A stretch of DNA of 64,000 nucleotides from Algoriphagus sp. AGSA1. GTDB lineage: Bacteria; Bacteroidota; Bacteroidia; Cytophagales; Cyclobacteriaceae. The position numbers and the translations under genes were made by a program. The notes under the pieces were generated by a model. That model made no database searches and had not been told where the DNA came from. It saw only the letters and a program-made list of their open reading frames with translations. Below, in pieces: positions 27,934 to 35,320 of this stretch; positions within the stretch are counted from its first letter, which is position 1, and each line of letters begins with the position of its first letter. The DNA is taken from contig NZ_JAJUWR010000014.1 in NCBI RefSeq assembly GCF_021390545.1, positions 1 through 64,000 on the forward strand, in the 5' to 3' direction.

Positions 27934-29313
27934 TTAGAGTACTGGGCTCATCTTAGGTAATTGGACCGTGATGGTAGTCCCCATGTTCTTTTTGGAGGCA
28001 ACGGTGATTAGTCCCTGATGCAAGGCAACTATCTTCTGTGTGAGTGAAAGCCCTATTCCCAGACCTTCAGAAAAGTGGCTGTTTTCTCCACGAAAAAATG
28101 GTGAGAATAAGTTGGGAATGTCTTCATCTGCTATTCCGATCCCTTGATCCACAAAGCGTAGGACACAATGCTCTTTGGCAAAAGACATAATCACGGTGAT
28201 TTTTTTCTCATTTGAATATTTACAGCCATTTTCTATCAGGTTTCCAAATGCCACTTTCAAAAGGTATTCATTGGCATTCACCATTATCTGGCTATCGTCC
28301 TCAAAATCTTCTTCTACCTGTATCGCTATTCTGTAGGCCGGATAGGCTTGCTCTACCTGCTGTCTTGCGTCTAATAGTATCTCATCGATCCGTAACGGCC
28401 TAAATGAGATCTCAGAGGGATCATAACTTGCCTTGGCCAGATCGAGGAGGTTATTGGTAAGCCGGACTATTTTGCGGGAATCTGACAGCACGTTCTGCAG
28501 AACCAGTTTACATTCTTGTAGGTTCCGCTCTCTGGATACGGCCAGTTCCAGTTCAGCAATGATAGCTGCCAGAGGAGTACGCAGTTCATGGGAAACATTG
28601 GATACAAAGTGCTTTTGGGCATCGAATGAACGCTCTAGCCTTTCCAACATTTCATTGAATGTATTGGCCATTTCTGTCAGTTCATCCTTGTTTCCATTGG
28701 TAGTTAGCCGCAGGTCTAGGTTAGTGGCAGAGATCAGTTTAGCCTTTTGGGTCAGTTCCTTAACCGGATCAAAAGCTTTCTTGGAAAAGAAAAAACCTGC
28801 AATACAGATAAATAAGATGGCTATTATAAATACCAATACACTGTTTTGGAGCAGGCTGTTTAGTTTGTTGTATCCGGATTCGTCATAGGCTGTTGCGGTG
28901 ATGATATATTCACTCCCTTCAAAATCAAAAAGCATACCTACTACTTGCCAATCTTCTTGATAAAATCTTATGTCTCCGTTTAAGTACACCTCATCAATCA
29001 TGGATTTTGTCTCTTTTACAAAGTCTATGATTACGTCATCGTGATAAAGCAACTGAAAATCTCTGTTGTAAATGGCCACCTCTACTTCGTTGATGATTTG
29101 GCGGTTGTTTCGATAGATGTTCTGAAGCGTCCGACTCTCTACTTGGGCGTTGAAAAACAAGTTTGCTTTGGTAATTGCCTCCTTTTCCAAAAGTGCATAA
29201 AATTCCTGTTCTCTGTTCTTTTTTGCGGAATAGTAGATTACGCATGCAAAGAAAAATAAGATAGATGCTGTGATCAGTGTGAACAAGATGGTTATCCTAG
29301 TTCGGACTTTCAT
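27934..29313 (-). CDS. Sensor histidine kinase with HAMP domain
   Basis: A 459-residue inner-membrane kinase. TM1 is at residues about 8-28, a periplasmic sensor at 29-155, TM2 at about 156-178 (VLVFIIAILFICIAGFFF), and HAMP follows at about 179-232. HisKA carries the phosphoacceptor His in VSHELRTPLAA. The HATPase has the N-box NLIENGCKYSN, G1 DQGIGIADED, F-box LFSPFFRG and G2 GLGIGLSL. It is CusS-like in layout. The ATG overlaps the stop of the response-regulator gene by four bases. The signal is unknown; the small sensor has no recognisable ligand motif. Confidence 0.93.
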   Translation of the reverse strand: MKVRTRITILFTLITASILFFFACVIYYSAKKNREQEFYALLEKEAITKANLFFNAQVESRTLQNIYRNNRQIINEVEVAIYNRDFQLLYHDDVIIDFVKETKSMIDEVYLNGDIRFYQEDWQVVGMLFDFEGSEYIITATAYDESGYNKLNSLLQNSVLVFIIAILFICIAGFFFSKKAFDPVKELTQKAKLISATNLDLRLTTNGNKDELTEMANTFNEMLERLERSFDAQKHFVSNVSHELRTPLAAIIAELELAVSRERNLQECKLVLQNVLSDSRKIVRLTNNLLDLAKASYDPSEISFRPLRIDEILLDARQQVEQAYPAYRIAIQVEEDFEDDSQIMVNANEYLLKVAFGNLIENGCKYSNEKKITVIMSFAKEHCVLRFVDQGIGIADEDIPNLFSPFFRGENSHFSEGLGIGLSLTQKIVALHQGLITVASKKNMGTTITVQLPKMSPVL

Positions 29314-30005
29314 TCTTCCTCCATCAAGATAAAACCCATTCCTGATTTTGTATGCAGCAGCCTTTGATCAAAACCCCTATCGATTTTTTTTCTCAGGTAA
29401 TTGATATACACATCAATGTAATTAGTACCAGTGTCGAAATGAGTGTCCCAGACATTCTTGGCAATTTCGGCTCTTGAGAGGACACGTTCAGGATTCTGCA
29501 ACAGGTAAGCCAATAGCTTAAACTCTTTTGGGGTTAGATGGATGTTCTTGTTCCCACGTCGAACTAATTTGGTATGGAAATTCATTTCCAAGTCAGCAAA
29601 CTTGAGAATATTTGTGCCCCGTGCCTGTAGCCGGTTCCGTTTCATCAAAGCCCCTATGCGGGCCAATAATTCCCGCATCTCAAAAGGCTTGACCAAATAG
29701 TCATCGGCTCCCGCATCAAATCCTTCTACTTTATCATCAGTGGTGCCCAAGGCTGTCAACATGATAATTGGCATAGCAGGCTTTAGTATTCGGATATCCT
29801 TACAAAGTTCCAATCCATCCATTTTTGGCAATACGATATCCGTGATCATCAGATCATAATGATTACCGTAAGCAAGTTTTTTGCCTGAGAGACCATCATA
29901 GGCCAATGTGACTGAGTAATTTTGTTCTTCCAGCCCTCTCTGAATAAGTTCAGCCATTCGGAGGTCGTCCTCAACTAACAATATGTTTTGGATGGGCTCC
30001 TGCAT
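29310..30005 (-). CDS. OmpR/PhoB-family response regulator
   Basis: A 231-residue regulator. The receiver domain has the acidic pocket E12-D13-D14, phosphoacceptor D56 in MITDIVLPKMDG and the conserved lysine in YLVKPFEM. It is followed by a winged-helix DNA-binding domain (LTPKEFKLLAYLLQNPERVL, then SRAEIAKNVWDTHFDTGTNYIDVYI), the CusR/RprY-like type. It is the first gene of a two-gene operon with the kinase (four-base overlap). Target genes are not evident; the nearest candidate is the porin-like gene downstream. Confidence 0.95.
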   Translation of the reverse strand: MQEPIQNILLVEDDLRMAELIQRGLEEQNYSVTLAYDGLSGKKLAYGNHYDLMITDIVLPKMDGLELCKDIRILKPAMPIIMLTALGTTDDKVEGFDAGADDYLVKPFEMRELLARIGALMKRNRLQARGTNILKFADLEMNFHTKLVRRGNKNIHLTPKEFKLLAYLLQNPERVLSRAEIAKNVWDTHFDTGTNYIDVYINYLRKKIDRGFDQRLLHTKSGMGFILMEEE

Positions 30006-30065
30006 ACATTTTTAAGTTAGGTGTTTTGGCAATTGATCCGGGGCGGATCCTGTACATATAAATTA

Positions 30066-30084
30066 ATCAGGGCGATACCCTGAT
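30066..30084 (-). terminator. Possible terminator after the acetyltransferase-like gene
   Basis: ATCAGGG (30066-30072) pairs with CCCTGAT (30078-30084) around a five-base loop. On the minus strand it is followed only by a weak T-rich stretch (TAATTTAT). It lies between the HGSNAT-like gene and the response regulator gene. Confidence 0.35.
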
Positions 30085-30106
30085 CTAAACCAGTGCTGCT
30101 TTCTGA

Positions 30107-31252
30107 CTACACTTTTATATAGACTCTCTTCTTATCCATCCAAAGTCCGATTACCCAAATGAGCAGCATATAGCTGAAGGCAAAAAGGAATGAAGCCATT
30201 TTTGGTGAAAGCCAACTCGTGAAGAAATGGGTGTAAATAAAGCCCCTCAGTGTAGAATCACCGACGGGTATCATGTAAAAGACAGTAACAACCAGACCTG
30301 ACAGTACATATAAGATTAATGGATTTCTGCCAAAAACCTCAAAGAAATATGTCCAACCCTTCCAGTTCTTTACCTCTATTACAGCGACTAGAAGTGCCAG
30401 TAATAAAAGGCCGATCCCAACTGTCAGCAATACATATGAGCTGGTCCATATCTTTTTATTGATAGGAAAGAATTGATCCCAGATGTAAGCAATAATAATA
30501 AGTACGAGCCCGATCGCAAGCAGTTTCTTGACTGTCTCCATGGTATTCCCCAGTTTTTGGATCATCTTTCCTGCCAGATAGCCTGCGATTACATTGACTA
30601 TCCCGGGTAAGGTGCTAAGGAGGCCTTCCGGGTCAAAGGGAATTCCTTCACCCCCATACATTCTTTCTGGGCCGATTAGTGCCAGATCAAGTTTAATGGC
30701 GGCATTGCCGGTGAGGCCATAGGGATCAGATGTCTCTCCAAATAAATACATGATAGCCCAGTAGCCTAAAAGTGCTATGCCACTAAAGATCCAAGCTCCT
30801 TTTATCCCCCCGTAATACAGGACCACCGCACCAAAGAAATAGCAAAGGGCGATGCGCTGTAACACTCCGAATAATCTTACTTCTGTAATATCAATAAAAC
30901 TCAGTACACCGCTATCTGAGATATCATAAAAAGGAAATGCATTGAGCAACCAGCCTATGAGGAAAATGAGCAAAGTCCTTTTTCCGACTTTCTTGAAAAA
31001 AGCAGCAGTATCCATCTGCTGTAGCTTTTTCATGGAAAAACTCATTGCATTTCCGACTACAAAAAGGAACGTGGGGAAAACCAGATCGGTGGGAGTGAAG
31101 CCATGCCATTTCGCATGAGCCAGGGGAGCAAATAGATTGCTCCAATCACCTGCTGTATTGACTACAATCATAAATGCAATCGTCAGTCCACGTAGTACGT
31201 CAAGAGCCAGGTACCTATTGCTTACACCTGGAGAAATAGAAATTTGAGGCAT
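30107..31252 (-). CDS. HGSNAT-like membrane acetyltransferase (DUF5009/NagX type)
   Basis: A 381-residue inner-membrane protein with about ten helices. The N-terminal RYLALDVLRGLTIAFMIVVN and the block WHGFTPTDLVFPTFLFVVG are characteristic of the heparan-alpha-glucosaminide N-acetyltransferase/NagX family, which moves acetyl groups across the membrane onto sugars. The conserved His in this block (AKWHGFTP) is a candidate acetyl carrier by analogy with human HGSNAT; I have not aligned it. In Bacteroidota such genes often accompany amino-sugar or glycan use. Here the nearest upstream genes are a PPK2 remnant and a cytochrome/DUF1501 operon, so the substrate is open. Confidence 0.85.
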   Translation of the reverse strand: MPQISISPGVSNRYLALDVLRGLTIAFMIVVNTAGDWSNLFAPLAHAKWHGFTPTDLVFPTFLFVVGNAMSFSMKKLQQMDTAAFFKKVGKRTLLIFLIGWLLNAFPFYDISDSGVLSFIDITEVRLFGVLQRIALCYFFGAVVLYYGGIKGAWIFSGIALLGYWAIMYLFGETSDPYGLTGNAAIKLDLALIGPERMYGGEGIPFDPEGLLSTLPGIVNVIAGYLAGKMIQKLGNTMETVKKLLAIGLVLIIIAYIWDQFFPINKKIWTSSYVLLTVGIGLLLLALLVAVIEVKNWKGWTYFFEVFGRNPLILYVLSGLVVTVFYMIPVGDSTLRGFIYTHFFTSWLSPKMASFLFAFSYMLLIWVIGLWMDKKRVYIKV

Positions 31253-31368
31253 TTTAATAGTTAGGAAGAATGGGTTAAAAGATTGGATATTACTGGAGGC
31301 TTAAGATAAAATATTATCTTGTTCTAATCTTTAAAGCAAACATTTTATACATATAAATTGCGGATAAA

Positions 31369-31634
31369 ATGAAAAATATTTCAGTTGAAAGCCTTAGAGT
31401 GACAGAATCTATTACACTTAAAGGAATTCCGACCTCCATAGACTTGGAAGCCTCCGAGAAAAAGAAAGCCAAGGAACTCAATAAATTGCGGGAGAGACTG
31501 AGCAAGCATCAGGATATCATGTATGCCCACAACAAATGAATCAGCTCAAGGATATCAGTGAACCTGAACTGGACGAAAAAGTCCAACAGAACATTGAACT
31601 GTATAAGGAGATTTTGAGTAAGGAAAAGAATTGA
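31369..31634 (+). pseudogene. Polyphosphate kinase 2 remnant with large internal deletion
   Basis: Two short overlapping frames look like the two ends of one PPK2 gene. The first (31369-31539, 56 residues) starts MKNISVESLRVTESITLKGI and ends KLRERLSKHQDIMYAHNK, as the N-terminal helical region of PPK2 does just before the Walker A loop. The second (31536-31634, 32 residues, another frame) reads LKDISEPELDEKVQQNIELY and resembles the PPK2 C-terminus as I recall it. The core of about 200 residues, including both Walker motifs, is absent. This is best explained by an internal deletion that also shifted the frame. The rest of the 31253-31727 gap shows nothing else. Confidence 0.68.
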
Positions 31635-31727
31635 TAAAGAAGAGTCTGATTAGCTGTTGATGCAGTTGGAGAATACCTTGGGTTTGATGTTTTTAAGAGG
31701 GTTTGTGGAGAAGAATTCCAACCTGTT

Positions 31728-33857
31728 TCACTTATTGAAAATCACCTCATCCACAAATACCCAGCCTTTGCTTCCTGCATCAGGGTGCCATTTTGGTAGA
31801 TGAGTGAGCGGATTTACTATAATCTTTAGCTTTTCATAGCTTATATTTTCCAAGTCAAATGACAGCAATTCTGATCTCGCAGGAAATGGAACTGAAGACA
31901 CGGTCGGAGAGTCACTTGCCAGTTCCTTCCATTTCCCATTTTCCAATCCTTGAATTGTCACAGCAGAAGGAGGGAAAATATGTGCCGCTTCGTTATAAAG
32001 TAAGCTGAGGAAGACTTCTCTAGGTTTATTGTTTTCTTCAAAGCTAACCTCCAATACCATCGGTTTATCTTGAAAACCCAGCCATTTTTGACCATGATTT
32101 GAAGCCTGGGCTTTTTCCAGATCAAAAAGTGTAGCAGCTCCGGATGCCTTATATTTAGAATCGGGTTCATAGACTAACCCAAATTCACTAGGCTTGATTC
32201 CTGAATGCATAAAAACCGCTTCGGTTACCTTTGATCCTTTCCAGCCTTCAGCATATGCTTGTGCCCTGATTTTCCCTGTTGATTTTACAAAAATAGGCTT
32301 GGTATAAACTGTACTTGTGATGCTGTCCGGTTCTGTACCATCAAGCGTATAGCGAAGCTCGGCAGTTTTGATAGGATGGGAAAGCTTTACCTCCAAACTG
32401 TCCTGATAGATCACATCTGTCAGGGATATTGCAGGACTGTTCAATTCGTAGATTATCCCTTTTCCGTCAAAGCCAAAGAAAAGTTCAGTAGCTGGAAGAG
32501 ATTTTTGGATAGTTTCCCTGTCCTGATTCCCCAATCCTGTTTGCCATAAATAAAGCTTTTTCAATGACTTCATTTTGCCTAGGTTTTGAAGCGAGACATT
32601 GTCAATTGTATTGCCTGAAATCGCAAGTATTTCAAGTGTTTTAAGTTCAGAAACCACTTTCAACTGCTCTGCATTTAAATCAGTGAAATTCAATTGCAGC
32701 TCTTCCAAATGCTTGAAATCAGTTAAAAACTTAAGTTCTACTCCGTCCAAAGGCATTTTATTTAGGTTTAACCGGACGATTTGATCTTTTATGATTTTCA
32801 GTTCAGAGAGTGACTTTGGCTGAAATGCCGAGGTACCGAAGTAGGAAACGGCCAATGCAGGCGATTCAGGATAAAGTGCCTGAACTGACCTAAATGAGGT
32901 ATTTAGATTTGCAATGTCATCAGCATCAGCAGCTTTAAAGGAATAGGTTTTGTTTTCTTCAAACTTCAGTGAAGCCAATTGATATAATTTGTTTGTAGTA
33001 GGCAGCGTGATCAGCTTTGTGTCGAAATCTGCACCGGATGCCACCCACTCACTCAATATCAAAAGTTCCTTGTCAGTCAATTGCACTTTGTTTTGGGGAG
33101 GCATGTGTTTCTTGTCATCCTCAGGAAGATTGATTCGCTGAATGAGGAGTGAGTTTTCAAAATCTCCCGCAACTGCAAAAGGCCCTGTTTTACCGCCTTT
33201 TTTCAATCCTTCTATATGATCCATTCTCAGTTCCCCTTTTATCTTTCCCTTCTTGTGGCAGCTGATACATTTTGCCTGTAAAATTGGCTGAACTACATCT
33301 CTGAAGATTTCGGCTTCAGCCAATGGGATTTCTTCAGCGTCAGCAGACCGGACAGGAGCCAATAGAAAATCTTCTCCATGCGTCAGGCCTGCTCCCCAGT
33401 GTCCTGTGAGGACAATTGCTATTGCTAAAGCCAAAGTGGATAGGCGAATAAAATTTACTTTGATGGATCTGAAAAAATAGAGGAGTACACAACCTCCGAA
33501 AACCAACAAGCCTCCCCACTTATGCCAGGTTAGTGTATCTCCGGTATATTCTTCCTGGGCTAGTATCAATCCTGCTATCACCGTGATTCCTGCAAAATTA
33601 CACCCTGCCAGAAAGCTGATTTCTCCTATTTCTTTGATCTCAGGCTTTCTGTCAATTCCCGGAATCCAGAAAAAGAGCAAACCCATCAAGAGCAATACAA
33701 TTGGAAAATGCAGCAAAATGGGATGGCCTCTGCCGATTACCTGTAGCCAATTGGGTAAAACCAGTGAACTTCCTGCCAGTACAATAATGAGTGTAAGACC
33801 TATCCAGACGAAAAGTGTGTTTTCCAGAATTGATCTGATCGAAGAAATCTTGGGCAT
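31728..33857 (-). CDS. Membrane-anchored c-type cytochrome with LRR-like and CHB/FN3-type domains
   Basis: A 709-residue mosaic protein. Residues 1-165 contain about five membrane helices (DUF2231-like; HPILLHFPIVLLLMGLLFF). Residues about 185-285 are a planctomycete-type cytochrome c with one haem motif CISCH and the distal HMPPQNKVQLTD. Residues about 340-460 contain leucine-rich-repeat-like segments (LNLNKMPLDGVELKFLTDF, LEILAISGNTIDNVSLQNLG). Residues about 490-555 resemble the CHB_HEX/FN3-associated domain (LRYTLDGTEPDSITSTVY). The C-terminus is beta-rich. The ATG at 33857 is preferred to an in-frame TTG at 33872, which would run into the upstream gene. It is last in a three-gene operon, seven bases after the DUF1501 gene. 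Probably an electron-transfer partner of the upstream products. Confidence 0.85.
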   Translation of the reverse strand: MPKISSIRSILENTLFVWIGLTLIIVLAGSSLVLPNWLQVIGRGHPILLHFPIVLLLMGLLFFWIPGIDRKPEIKEIGEISFLAGCNFAGITVIAGLILAQEEYTGDTLTWHKWGGLLVFGGCVLLYFFRSIKVNFIRLSTLALAIAIVLTGHWGAGLTHGEDFLLAPVRSADAEEIPLAEAEIFRDVVQPILQAKCISCHKKGKIKGELRMDHIEGLKKGGKTGPFAVAGDFENSLLIQRINLPEDDKKHMPPQNKVQLTDKELLILSEWVASGADFDTKLITLPTTNKLYQLASLKFEENKTYSFKAADADDIANLNTSFRSVQALYPESPALAVSYFGTSAFQPKSLSELKIIKDQIVRLNLNKMPLDGVELKFLTDFKHLEELQLNFTDLNAEQLKVVSELKTLEILAISGNTIDNVSLQNLGKMKSLKKLYLWQTGLGNQDRETIQKSLPATELFFGFDGKGIIYELNSPAISLTDVIYQDSLEVKLSHPIKTAELRYTLDGTEPDSITSTVYTKPIFVKSTGKIRAQAYAEGWKGSKVTEAVFMHSGIKPSEFGLVYEPDSKYKASGAATLFDLEKAQASNHGQKWLGFQDKPMVLEVSFEENNKPREVFLSLLYNEAAHIFPPSAVTIQGLENGKWKELASDSPTVSSVPFPARSELLSFDLENISYEKLKIIVNPLTHLPKWHPDAGSKGWVFVDEVIFNK

Positions 33858-33864
33858 AGGGATT

Positions 33865-35319
33865 CTAAGCAATTAAGTCTTTAACTACTTTGCCTGAGAC
33901 ATCCGTCAGTCTATACCTTCTTCCAAGGTGTTTGTAGGTCATGCGCTCATGATCTATACCCATTAGATGAAGAACAGTGGCCTGAAAATCGTGTACGTGA
34001 ACAGGGTTTTCGGTGATGTTGTAGCCAAATTCATCTGTCTCACCGTAAACCATTCCGGACTTCACACCGCCACCGGCCATCCAGATCGAAAATGCGCGGG
34101 GATGATGATCACGGCCGTAATTATCCACCAGGATTTTTCCCTGACAGTAATTTGTTCTTCCAAATTCTCCACCCCAGATTACCAGAGTCTCGTCCAGCAA
34201 GCCTCTCTGCTTTAAATCAGTGATGAGTGCCGCAGAAGCCTGATCTACATCTTCCGCCTGTAGCCTCATTTCATTGGGCAGATTTCCGTGCTGATCCCAG
34301 CCCTGATGGTAGAGTTGTACAAACCGAACGCCGCTCTCCGATAGTTTTCTGGCCAAAAGACAATTGGCTGCGTAAGTGCCGGGCACCAGACAGTCCGGCC
34401 CGTAGAGTTTGATGATACTTTCGGGCTCCTTGGAGATATCGGTCATTTCCGGGACCGCAGTTTGCATTCGGTAGGCCATTTCGTACTGTTTTACTTTGGC
34501 GGTGATCTCGGGATCATTGAACTGCTGCATGCTCAGTTCATTCATTGCAGCGATCTGGTCTATCATTTTTCTGCGTTCTGATCGACTCATAGAATCGGGA
34601 TCCCTGAGGTACAAAACCGGGTCTTCAGAATTGGAAAACTGAACACCCTGATGGGTGGCATCAAGAAATCCGTTGCTCCATAATTTCGAATAAACTCCCT
34701 GTCCGTTTCCTCGCCCACGGCTTAATAAAACCGAAAATGCCGGAAGGTTACTGTTTTCACTTCCCAGACCATAGCTCAGCCAAGATCCCATGCTTGGGCG
34801 ATTGCCTACTTGAGCTCCTGTCTGGAAGAAAGTCAATGCAGGGTCGTGATTGATCGCGTCGGTATGCATGGATTTGACAATACAGATATCATCTACAATT
34901 CCGGCTGTATGTGGAAAAACCTCAGATATCCAAGCTCTGGATTCCCCGTATTGGTCAAATGTATAATTGGACCCGACCAAAGGGAAGGAAGATTGACCGG
35001 AGGTCATCCCTGTGAGACGCTGCGTGCCACGAATGGATTCAGGGAGTTCTTCCCCCATCCTTTTATTCAAAAGAGGCTTGTAATCAAATGATTCCAATTG
35101 ACTCGGGGCTCCGTTCTGGAAGAGATAGATTACACGTTTTGCTTTGGGTGCGAAATGTGGTAGTGCGTTCACCATGGCTTCCTCTGCTCCTGATTTTCCA
35201 GAAAATAGATCAGGAACCAAAAGTGATCCCAGCGCTAAGCTTCCTACGCCAAGACTAAGTCTGGAGAGAAATTTCCTGCGATTGTTATTCAGTCCTTCTT
35301 CTAAAATTTCCTTTTCCAT
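33865..35319 (-). CDS. DUF1501 protein with Tat-like signal
   Basis: A 484-residue protein. The N-terminal NNRRKFLSRLSLGVGSLALG is a twin-arginine export signal. The body matches DUF1501, an alkaline-phosphatase-superfamily-like fold related to sulfatases: VIYLFQNGAPSQLESFDYKP, IVKSMHTDAINHDPALT, VRFVQLYHQGWDQHGNLP and IWGGEFGRTNYC. The biochemical role is unknown. In Planctomycetota and many Bacteroidota it is found next to DUF1549/DUF1553 cytochromes, exactly as here: it starts one base after the upstream stop. It is likely folded with a cofactor or metal before export. Confidence 0.92.
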   Translation of the reverse strand: MEKEILEEGLNNNRRKFLSRLSLGVGSLALGSLLVPDLFSGKSGAEEAMVNALPHFAPKAKRVIYLFQNGAPSQLESFDYKPLLNKRMGEELPESIRGTQRLTGMTSGQSSFPLVGSNYTFDQYGESRAWISEVFPHTAGIVDDICIVKSMHTDAINHDPALTFFQTGAQVGNRPSMGSWLSYGLGSENSNLPAFSVLLSRGRGNGQGVYSKLWSNGFLDATHQGVQFSNSEDPVLYLRDPDSMSRSERRKMIDQIAAMNELSMQQFNDPEITAKVKQYEMAYRMQTAVPEMTDISKEPESIIKLYGPDCLVPGTYAANCLLARKLSESGVRFVQLYHQGWDQHGNLPNEMRLQAEDVDQASAALITDLKQRGLLDETLVIWGGEFGRTNYCQGKILVDNYGRDHHPRAFSIWMAGGGVKSGMVYGETDEFGYNITENPVHVHDFQATVLHLMGIDHERMTYKHLGRRYRLTDVSGKVVKDLIA

Positions 35320-35320
35320 A

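Noticed and set aside
31314..31505. Minus-strand ORF of 63 codons
   Set aside because: It is opposite the PPK2 remnant, whose plus-strand translation is clearly protein-like.
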